5,922 nucleotides of DNA, from the NCBI GenBank assembly GCA_030640865.1, contig DAOWIP010000386.1, positions 1 to 5,922 of the forward strand. Direction: 5' to 3'. Shown one piece after another: positions 1 through 5,856 of this stretch (position 1 is the first letter of the stretch; each line of letters starts with the position of its first letter). The notes beneath the pieces are model-generated. The model was given only the letters and a program-made list of their open reading frames with translations. It had not been told where the DNA came from and searched no databases. This stretch comes from Sedimentisphaerales bacterium. Its GTDB lineage: Bacteria; Planctomycetota; Phycisphaerae; Sedimentisphaerales; SM23-30. The position numbers and the translations under genes are program-made.

Positions 1-2359
1 CAGGCAAACCCTTTGCACAAGTAGAAATATCAAGCAGTGTGTGTACACCTTTCATCCCGGAGGCTTTCATAATTTTGTGGATCGTTTCCAAACTCCGGCA
101 CGCGGCACCGGGTTCAGGGGCAGCAGGTATATCGTCCATCAGTGAACATACCGGAACTTCAAAAAACAGGTCGTTCGGCTTAAAACCATATTGACCGGTT
201 GCCTTATCGAAAATACGCTTAGCCATATCAAATAATTTGTCCGCCGAACAGGCGTTTTCAGAATTACTCTGGGCGCTATCCATAAGCGAAATCACAACCT
301 TGAATGGATGCTTTTCTCGCAATGAAAATATATTGTCCGCTGTTAAGTCAGTTACCGATCTAAGCAGCGGTACGCCTGACTGGGCGTCGGAGTCCTGATA
401 CCATTGTTCCAGTCCAGCAGTAAGTACCCGCTCATCGCGGCTGTCAACGCAAACCGGGACGCCACGGCCATGTTTTTTCACAAGCTGAACGTAATCACTT
501 ATCAACTCGACGGCCAACTTTGTGTCATCTTCGGCTAACGAGTCCACATTGACCAGGATATAATCGGCCCGGTTACAGACCTGGGCCTCGATCAGTGAAA
601 TGAGATAATTCAACGCCGGGCTGGGCCGCTCGAACGCGCCAGGGCGAAGTTCCAGAAGCTGACGCATAGCAGCATACGCCTTTGGCAAATAGGCGTTGAG
701 GTTCTCTGCGATTTGCAGAAAATCGAGCTTCCTCGTATGGTCCCTGCCAAACAGATAATTCAGAATTGAAGAGGTGTTCTCCAAAGCCTGCAACCGGGGC
801 GGGCTGATCATGTGCCGAAGTTTTTTCAGCCCGGATTGCCATTCGGAATCAGCGGTCCCTTCGGTACATTCGGATGCGGCGGCGTTATAAATCAGTTCGC
901 CTACGCACTGGATGTCAGGGTTGTTTCCGCAAGTACCGTCCGGCTCGGCGTCGCCGCAGGGCGGGTTGGCCAGGCCCTTCTCGCATTTGCCCATACTACA
1001 AATTCCGAAATTCTCGACCAGAAAACAATCGCCACATTCTTCACAATCAAAAAGCATGGTCTTGATCGGCTTTTCAAAGCCGGCAAAAAACATCTTGTAA
1101 AGACAACCCTTATTTTCGCGCAGGCCTTTGCTCATACCAAGCGTTCGCTTCAAGGCAGGATACAAACCGCGGCCGGGTTCCAGAAAAACATTATGGAATA
1201 AATCGAACGATCGCTTATTGAAAGTCGGCCGAGGATGACTCGGCAGACGACGGGAACCGTTCGTATCGTACAAGTAAAAACCGGGCTGTCTCTTTCCGGC
1301 GTTTGGGCCGGTCTTTAACAACACTGTTTCCAAACCGAAATCGAGGTTGTCCCTATACTCACGCCAGTTATGACCGATCTCTTTTGCCCTGTTCATTATC
1401 TTCAGCAGCATATCGAAATCGAATATGCCGCCCAGATCGACTCCGACCGCGCCAAGGTCACGATACATCGCCACCTGTTGAGCCGCCCGCTCAAGGTGCT
1501 GAGCCGGATTCTCCGAACTAAGTCTGCCAAACAACTCATCAGTTACCACACAGCCGGGCAGTTTGCCCTCACGCATCAGCCGTGGGGCAGGGGTCATGGT
1601 CGTAAGAAAATATACGTTGCCAAATACAGGCACATTAATATTTTCGTCCTTCAAATAACGGAATAACTCCTCGCTCTTACGTGTGTCCCAGCCCATCTGC
1701 GTAATAAGGCAATCAGCGCCGGCATGAATCTTTTTGGCCATCTTGTAATACTGCTGCATAAGCGAGGCCTCAGTATATTTGAACGGCGAGACCGCAGCGG
1801 CAATATAAAACTGATGAACCTTGTCAAAACTGTCCGGCTTGGCCTTTTCAAACGCCTGCTGATTCATCGCGGTAATCAACTCGACCAGGCCAATCGAATC
1901 GATTTCAAAAACACCCTTACTCTCAGCAGGCTTGTCGCCGGTCAGTGCCAGGACGGATTCCAGCCCCAGTTTCTGTAAGCCAATTATGTATGTCTTAATC
2001 GCGTCAACATTATGGTCCTTGGCGGTTATGTGCGGAACGACGTCGAGGTCCTGCCATAAGCCGGCCGGGCTGTTCGAGATTTCCGGATCGTTCGAGTTTT
2101 CCAGGCCTTGGGAAGCAGGCTTCATCTCCAATAGTGAGTAGATGTCAACCGGGCTTAGCGACGCGACGCCACTGGGACTTTGCGGGATAGTAACTCCGGC
2201 AAGTACAACGTCGTCCGGCAGTTCGGATTTCTTTTGGGCGTAGCCTTTGAGGAATTTTTCAAAATTACCCAACCTGTTGCCCGGCAGCGGAACAAATTCG
2301 GCGATGATGATAAATTTGTCTTTAGCTGCCACTAACTCTTTAAGATATTTTTTTTTCAT
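1..2359 (-). CDS. Three-domain methylenetetrahydrofolate reductase: MetF barrel + MTHFR_C Cys module + pterin-binding methyltransferase-like barrel (3' end outside window)
   Basis: The frame is open for 786 codons from the ATG at 2359 to the left edge, with no stop, so the C-terminus is missing. Residues about 15-290 read as a MetF-type barrel, which reduces methylene-THF to methyl-THF with FAD: AEF (Glu21, catalytic Glu position), PHITAKD (109-115), LALTGD (137-142), AGADCLITQ (213-221). Residues about 290-505 resemble MTHFR_C/MetV, with eight Cys at 439, 442, 445, 454, 459, 468, 477 and 485, including CEECGDC and a PPCGD-type turn. Residues about 547-786 resemble the pterin-binding barrel of AcsE/MetH: AENLN (551-555; family GERIN), ADYILVNVD (598-606), VDS (638-640) and a terminal KGLP. 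The domain assignments come from motif reading; the fusion follows directly from the unbroken frame. A soluble cytoplasmic protein is expected. It lies 87 bases downstream of the fucosidase on the same strand and lacks a clear Shine-Dalgarno. Reductase identity is firm; activity of the third domain is uncertain. Confidence 0.88.
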   Translation of the reverse strand, partial: MKKKYLKELVAAKDKFIIIAEFVPLPGNRLGNFEKFLKGYAQKKSELPDDVVLAGVTIPQSPSGVASLSPVDIYSLLEMKPASQGLENSNDPEISNSPAGLWQDLDVVPHITAKDHNVDAIKTYIIGLQKLGLESVLALTGDKPAESKGVFEIDSIGLVELITAMNQQAFEKAKPDSFDKVHQFYIAAAVSPFKYTEASLMQQYYKMAKKIHAGADCLITQMGWDTRKSEELFRYLKDENINVPVFGNVYFLTTMTPAPRLMREGKLPGCVVTDELFGRLSSENPAQHLERAAQQVAMYRDLGAVGVDLGGIFDFDMLLKIMNRAKEIGHNWREYRDNLDFGLETVLLKTGPNAGKRQPGFYLYDTNGSRRLPSHPRPTFNKRSFDLFHNVFLEPGRGLYPALKRTLGMSKGLRENKGCLYKMFFAGFEKPIKTMLFDCEECGDCFLVENFGICSMGKCEKGLANPPCGDAEPDGTCGNNPDIQCVGELIYNAAASECTEGTADSEWQSGLKKLRHMISPPRLQALENTSSILNYLFGRDHTRKLDFLQIAENLNAYLPKAYAAMRQLLELRPGAFERPSPALNYLISLIEAQVCNRADYILVNVDSLAEDDTKLAVELISDYVQLVKKHGRGVPVCVDSRDERVLTAGLEQWYQDSDAQSGVPLLRSVTDLTADNIFSLREKHPFKVVISLMDSAQSNSENACSADKLFDMAKRIFDKATGQYGFKPNDLFFEVPVCSLMDDIPAAPEPGAACRSLETIHKIMKASGMKGVHTLLDISTCAKGLP

Positions 2360-2370
2360 TGAGATGTTCT

Positions 2371-2376
2371 GTTATA
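2371..2376 (-). promoter_or_regulatory. Possible -10 element (TATAAC) close to the MTHFR start
   Basis: The minus strand reads TATAAC, 11 bases upstream of the ATG at 2359. No good -35 sits at normal spacing; TTGTGC at 2404-2399 is 22 bases away, too far. If used, the transcript would begin within a few bases of the start codon and be almost leaderless, which would fit the missing Shine-Dalgarno. The match may be chance in this AT-rich stretch; read-through from the fucosidase gene is the alternative. Confidence 0.2.
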
Positions 2377-2403
2377 AAGGGGAACAATGTGAAATAAGGC
2401 ACA

Positions 2404-2471
2404 AGGATGACGCCAGCCCCAAATGGCGGGCATGGCCCGCCCTACTTTATTTTTGAGGTTTGAGGATGACG
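2404..2471. repeat. 9-bp direct repeat AGGATGACG flanking the REP-like palindrome
   Basis: AGGATGACG occurs at 2404-2412 and again at 2463-2471, separated by 50 bases that contain the GTAG hairpin and the last codons of the fucosidase gene. The repeat is exact and ends at mismatches on both sides. It could be a target-site duplication or a product of slippage, or chance. Confidence 0.4.
2425..2445 (-). repeat. GTAG-headed perfect palindrome, REP-like element
   Basis: On the minus strand GTAG (2445-2442) is followed directly by a perfect 7-bp stem, GGCGGGC / GCCCGCC, around a CAT loop. A GTAG or similar tetranucleotide 5' of a GC-rich hairpin is the hallmark of REP sequences mobilised by REP-associated tyrosine transposases (RAYT). 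It begins one base after the fucosidase TAA stop (2449-2447). Only one copy is in the window, so the repeat nature is inferred from form. It could also act as an mRNA-stabilising 3' hairpin for the fucosidase transcript. No U-tract follows on the minus strand, so it is not a standard terminator for that gene. Confidence 0.55.
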
Positions 2472-4270
2472 GCCTTGAGGTTCATCAGTGCGTCTTTGGC
2501 GATATTTTCCGGTTTTATGGACAAGACATATTCGCCGGGTTTGTCGATAGTAACAGAGCCAATTTTTTCAGTTTGGAAGTTTTTCGCTGAATCGGTCGCT
2601 TTGGTTTTAGCGTTGATTTTTTGCCCGGCGAGAGACAGTGTGTATTCGCTGCCGGTGGCACCTTTTTTGCAAGAGGCGTTGACCATTATGTCAAACGTGC
2701 CGGGTTTGTCGGCCTTGAACCGCCAACTGACCCAATCGTCCGGTCGGGACCAGTTGCGAATGAAATCGCCGAGGCGGATACCATGGCCAATATAATATTC
2801 CACCTTCTCGCCATGCGTTATGGCATCGGCGGCGCCAAGGCGAATAGAGCCGTCAGCCAAAGGACGAATGATGTTGTCCACCCGAATGGCACCGGTGACT
2901 TCGAGAACGACAACGCCGGCTATAGAATCGGGGGCGGCGGCAGGAACATTGATTACCAGATCATCACCCATTCGCTTAGTGGTAAGTGATTTGCGCGAGT
3001 TGTCAGCACGCAGGTAGGCGCGCCTTGGCCGGCTGATCAGGCCGGGGACTGTCAGCTTGCCGTCGGTTGGCCAATCGAAAACGTGCAGATAAAGGCGATT
3101 GCCCTTACGAGTACAACGGCCCCAGGGCAGATAACGGAAGACGCCGGCAGTAGTACCATAGATACTTTCGCTGTTGACCTTCATCCAGCGGCCCATAGCG
3201 GCAAGCCGTTCGACACTCGGCTGAGGGATAAGGCCCTCGGCAGTAGGGCCGACGTTCAAAAGGAAATTGCCGCCCTTACTGGCGATGTCGATGAGTTTTT
3301 GAATGAGGTCCTTCTTTGACTTCCAGTTGTGATCGTTCTTTTTAAAGCCCCAGGTTTTGTTCATAGTCATACAGGCCTCCCAGTCGTGGTTCGGGATGCC
3401 TGTTGCCGGGATGAACTGTTCGGGTGTGCCGTAGTCGCCGTCCTCGCGGTGCCGTTTGCCGACGCGGTTGTTGACGATAACGTTCGGCTGAAGCAGATGG
3501 CATAAGTCCTCCAATACCCGTCCCTGCTCGCGGTCCCATTGTTCGATCCATTCGCCGTCGTACCACATAATGCCGATCGGGCCATAGTTGGTGAGCAACT
3601 CGCGAACCTGGCCAAACAGGAATTTTTTATACGTGGGGAAATCGTTCTTCTGCTCAGGACGATACCAGTCCATTATAGAATGATAGAAACATAATTTTAT
3701 GCCTTCGTCGCTACATGCCTGAGCAAGTTCCTTCATTACGTCGCGCTTAAAAGGAGTGGCGTCCATGATGTCGTAGTCGGTGAGTTTGCTGTCGAAGAGG
3801 CTGAAGCCGTCGTGGTGCTTGCTGGTAATGACGATGTATTTCATGCCGGCGTTTTTGGCAATCCGAACCCACTGGCGGGCGTCGAATTTAACGGGATTGA
3901 ATCGGCCGACCAATGGTTTATACTCATCGACAGGAATATTTAGTGTGTGCATAATCCATTCGCCGTTACGAGGTGTTTCCTTGTCTTTCCAAATGCCGGC
4001 GGGTATGGCATACAAGCCCCAGTGGATGAACATTCCGAACCGGGCCTCGCGGAACCATGCCATTCGTTGATCATGCTGTTCAGGCGTTTCCTTATTTGGG
4101 CCTTCTTTGGCCCAGGCGGTTGGGGCTGCCTTCTTAGTCGGCGCAGAAGCCGAGCAGGAGACCGAACCGATTACCAGCAAAGCCGCCAGCAAAAGAGACA
4201 GACATCCGGAAAGAAAATGCCTGATCTGTCCGCGGGAGTGTCGTCTGTTTTGTGTTTGTTTTTTCAACAT
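2447..4270 (-). CDS. Exported alpha-L-fucosidase, glycoside hydrolase family 29
   Basis: This 607-residue protein should hydrolyse terminal alpha-L-fucose from glycans with retention of configuration, outside the cytoplasm. A basic N-terminus and a hydrophobic stretch (about 17-38) form a signal peptide; Cys39 in GSVSC is a weak lipobox, so either a lipoprotein or a plainly secreted form is possible. The GH29 barrel spans about 64-375: RFGMFIHWGLY (77-87), ITSKHHDGFSLFD (148-160), WYDGEW with the likely nucleophile Asp238, and GGNFLLNVGPTAEG (333-346). Glu284 in TPEQ is my candidate acid/base, placed by its distance from Asp238 as in GH29-B enzymes. Residues about 376-460 form the usual C-terminal beta domain; 461-607 are a further beta-rich, probably carbohydrate-binding region. 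The start is fixed by a strong Shine-Dalgarno and the signal peptide. Exact linkage preference cannot be told. Confidence 0.95.
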   Translation of the reverse strand: MLKKQTQNRRHSRGQIRHFLSGCLSLLLAALLVIGSVSCSASAPTKKAAPTAWAKEGPNKETPEQHDQRMAWFREARFGMFIHWGLYAIPAGIWKDKETPRNGEWIMHTLNIPVDEYKPLVGRFNPVKFDARQWVRIAKNAGMKYIVITSKHHDGFSLFDSKLTDYDIMDATPFKRDVMKELAQACSDEGIKLCFYHSIMDWYRPEQKNDFPTYKKFLFGQVRELLTNYGPIGIMWYDGEWIEQWDREQGRVLEDLCHLLQPNVIVNNRVGKRHREDGDYGTPEQFIPATGIPNHDWEACMTMNKTWGFKKNDHNWKSKKDLIQKLIDIASKGGNFLLNVGPTAEGLIPQPSVERLAAMGRWMKVNSESIYGTTAGVFRYLPWGRCTRKGNRLYLHVFDWPTDGKLTVPGLISRPRRAYLRADNSRKSLTTKRMGDDLVINVPAAAPDSIAGVVVLEVTGAIRVDNIIRPLADGSIRLGAADAITHGEKVEYYIGHGIRLGDFIRNWSRPDDWVSWRFKADKPGTFDIMVNASCKKGATGSEYTLSLAGQKINAKTKATDSAKNFQTEKIGSVTIDKPGEYVLSIKPENIAKDALMNLKAVILKPQK

Positions 4271-4276
4271 TACAAA

Positions 4277-4285
4277 CCTTCCTTT
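4277..4285 (-). promoter_or_regulatory. Ribosome binding site of the fucosidase gene
   Basis: The minus strand reads AAAGGAAGG, six bases before the ATG at 4270. It is a strong purine-rich Shine-Dalgarno and supports this start. Confidence 0.75.
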
Positions 4286-4315
4286 AATAAATAGTATTTC
4301 TGTCAGTGGCGGTTG

Positions 4316-4343
4316 ATTATATCGATTTTAATATTGATTGCAA
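4316..4343 (-). promoter_or_regulatory. Sigma-70-type promoter for the fucosidase gene
   Basis: On the minus strand TTGCAA (4343-4338, four of six consensus bases) is followed after 16 bases by a perfect TATAAT (4321-4316). Transcription would start near 4309, giving a leader of about 39 bases that includes the Shine-Dalgarno. The -10 overlaps the left arm of an inverted repeat (4318-4324), a possible operator. Confidence 0.55.
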
Positions 4344-4357
4344 GCAGAAACGATATA
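4318..4357. promoter_or_regulatory. Inverted repeat in the divergent spacer, possible operator
   Basis: TATATCG (4318-4324) and CGATATA (4351-4357) are perfect inverted arms with centres 33 bases apart, about three helical turns. GATTATA is also repeated directly at 4315-4321 and 4358-4364. The left arm overlaps the -10 of the fucosidase promoter and the right arm lies in the region where a kinase promoter should sit. A shared regulator of both genes is conceivable, but the spacer is AT-rich and short matches arise by chance. Confidence 0.25.
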
Positions 4358-4366
4358 GATTATAAG
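4334..4366 (+). promoter_or_regulatory. Weak candidate promoter region for the kinase gene
   Basis: TTGATT (4334-4339) could be a -35, followed by AT-rich candidates for a -10 such as TAGATT (4356-4361, 16-base spacing). A more consensus-like TATAAG (4361-4366) has poor spacing. A start near 4370 would leave a leader of about 40 bases before the ATG at 4411. No single choice is convincing. Confidence 0.25.
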
Positions 4367-4397
4367 AATGGTCTATGAACACAACTGATGATCCACC

Positions 4398-4402
4398 GGG
4401 AG
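4398..4402 (+). promoter_or_regulatory. Ribosome binding site deciding the kinase start
   Basis: GGGAG lies eight bases before the ATG at 4411. The alternative in-frame ATG at 4375 has no recognisable Shine-Dalgarno, so the downstream start is preferred. Confidence 0.6.
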
Positions 4403-4410
4403 ATAAATAT

Positions 4411-5853
4411 ATGGCGCAGGCTGCGAAATCGACAGATTTGCTGAATCCGGAAAAAGTCCGCCAGGCACTTACAGACATAGGCCTGAGCGAAAAAGCGGCC
4501 GCGGAAAAGGCAGCGATGTTCAGGCAATCGACCGAAGCACTTCTCGACAAAAACACCAACGATCAAAATGAAACATACGGATTTTTTGTGCCGGGGCGGA
4601 TTGAAGTGTTGGGCAAACATACCGACTATGCAGGGGGGCGAAGCCTGATTGCCACGGCCGAAAAAGGATTTTGTATGGTTGCTGCGGCGAGAGAGGACAG
4701 CACTATAAGGATTACGGCTGCGGCCCAACAGGAAATGTTCGAGTTCGATATAACCCCCGATCTGACACCCGAAATGGGGCACTGGTCCAATTATCCCATG
4801 ACCGTGGCGCGGCGGATGTCGCGTAACTTCCCCGGACGGCTGCGAGGGAGCGATATCGCCTTTGTCAGCGATCTGCCGAGGGCGGCTGGGATGAGCAGCT
4901 CAAGCGCAATGATGGTGGCCTTCTTCCTGGCAGTGTCGCGAATAAACCAACTGGAAAAACATGACGCCTACCTGGCGAATATCGACTGTCAGGAATCACT
5001 TGCAGGCTACCTCGGAACAGTGGAAAACGGACAGAACTTCGGCAGTTTGACCGGCGATAAAGGTGTGGGGACATTCGGAGGCAGTGAAGACCATACGGCG
5101 ATACTCTGCTGTCAGGCCGACAGGATGAGACAATATTCCTACTGCCCGGTACGATTCGAACGCTCGATACGAGTTCCCAACGAATATGTATTCGCTATCG
5201 CCAGCAGCGGAGTAGTAGCGGAAAAAACCGGGGCGGCACTGGAAAAATATAATCGAGCGTCAAAACTGGCAACAGCAGTAACGGAAACATGGCGGCAGGC
5301 AACCGGCCACAATAATCCGCACATGGCGAGCATCGCAGGCGATTCGCAGGGAAACGTCAATCGCCTGAGAGAAATTCTGCAACAACAAAAGGAAAACGAT
5401 TTCACCGCAAAAGAACTACTCGACCGCTTCGAACATTTTTACGCAGAAAGCGAAGAAATTATTCCCGCGGCAAGCGAGGCACTGGCACAGAAAAATATGG
5501 ATGAGTTCGGCAGGCAAGTGGACCGTTCGCAGGAATTGGCGGACAGTCTGCTGGGTAACCAGGTGCCGGAGACAATTTACCTGGCAGAGTCCGCCCGGCA
5601 ATTGGGGGCGGTGGCGGCATCGGGGTTCGGAGCAGGGTTCGGGGGTAGTGTGTGGGCACTGATAAAAACCGAAGGAGCAAAAGAATTTTTGGGAAAATGG
5701 GAGCAGCAATACGATAAAAAACTCTCGCAATACGAGAACAGTACCGAAGACAAGACAAAAAACCACCCGGCAAAAAAACATGCCGTGTTTTTCCTTACGC
5801 GACCAGGGCCGGCGGCGGTCGAAATTAAACACATCACACAAAGACAGGAATAA
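4411..5853 (+). CDS. Galactokinase-family GHMP sugar kinase (variant GKHTDY signature)
   Basis: The protein has 480 residues from the ATG at 4411; starting at 4375 would add 12 residues without similarity. It is expected to transfer phosphate from ATP to a hexose in the cytoplasm. All three GHMP motifs are visible: the sugar-binding signature PGRIEVLGKHTDYAGG (61-76), the phosphate-binding loop LPRAAGMSSSSAM (155-167), and ASGFGAGFGGSVWA (403-416). Asp227 in GGSEDHTA (223-230) sits where galactokinases keep the catalytic Asp. The Glu of the usual GEHTDY is Lys69, so the family call is firm but galactose is not assured; fucose, a uronic acid or another sugar are open. A charged, low-complexity stretch (about 438-456) near the C-terminus looks like a surface insertion. 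It is divergent from the fucosidase, which suggests but does not prove shared glycan metabolism. A further ORF begins three bases after the stop. Confidence 0.85.
   Translation: MAQAAKSTDLLNPEKVRQALTDIGLSEKAAAEKAAMFRQSTEALLDKNTNDQNETYGFFVPGRIEVLGKHTDYAGGRSLIATAEKGFCMVAAAREDSTIRITAAAQQEMFEFDITPDLTPEMGHWSNYPMTVARRMSRNFPGRLRGSDIAFVSDLPRAAGMSSSSAMMVAFFLAVSRINQLEKHDAYLANIDCQESLAGYLGTVENGQNFGSLTGDKGVGTFGGSEDHTAILCCQADRMRQYSYCPVRFERSIRVPNEYVFAIASSGVVAEKTGAALEKYNRASKLATAVTETWRQATGHNNPHMASIAGDSQGNVNRLREILQQQKENDFTAKELLDRFEHFYAESEEIIPAASEALAQKNMDEFGRQVDRSQELADSLLGNQVPETIYLAESARQLGAVAASGFGAGFGGSVWALIKTEGAKEFLGKWEQQYDKKLSQYENSTEDKTKNHPAKKHAVFFLTRPGPAAVEIKHITQRQE
5846..5849 (+). promoter_or_regulatory. 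Ribosome binding site of the right-edge ORF
   Basis: AGGA, inside the last codons of the kinase, lies seven bases before the ATG at 5857. It makes translational coupling to the kinase plausible. Confidence 0.35.
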
Positions 5854-5856
5854 ACA

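Noticed and set aside
573..842. 89-codon minus-strand frame
   Set aside because: It is an out-of-register frame on the same strand as the MTHFR gene, which reads well-matched domain residues across this stretch.
812..1201. 129-codon plus-strand frame
   Set aside because: It lies antisense to the continuous MTHFR frame, has no ribosome site or family motif, and the opposite strand reads through recognisable Cys-module motifs.
2360..2446. Riboswitch (cobalamin or SAM) upstream of the MTHFR gene
   Set aside because: The gap is only 87 bases, mostly the palindrome, and no conserved riboswitch box could be recognised.
2425..2454. Rho-independent terminator on the plus strand (hairpin followed by a T-rich run)
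   Set aside because: No plus-strand gene ends here and the T-rich bases are the end of the fucosidase gene in antisense. The GTAG head fits a REP-like element better.
4375..4410. Upstream ATG at 4375 as the kinase start
   Set aside because: It has no Shine-Dalgarno and adds 12 polar residues with no family similarity, while the ATG at 4411 has GGGAG at good spacing.
4360..4782. 140-codon minus-strand frame
   Set aside because: It covers the kinase N-terminal coding region, including the signature motif, in antisense, and shows no motif of its own.
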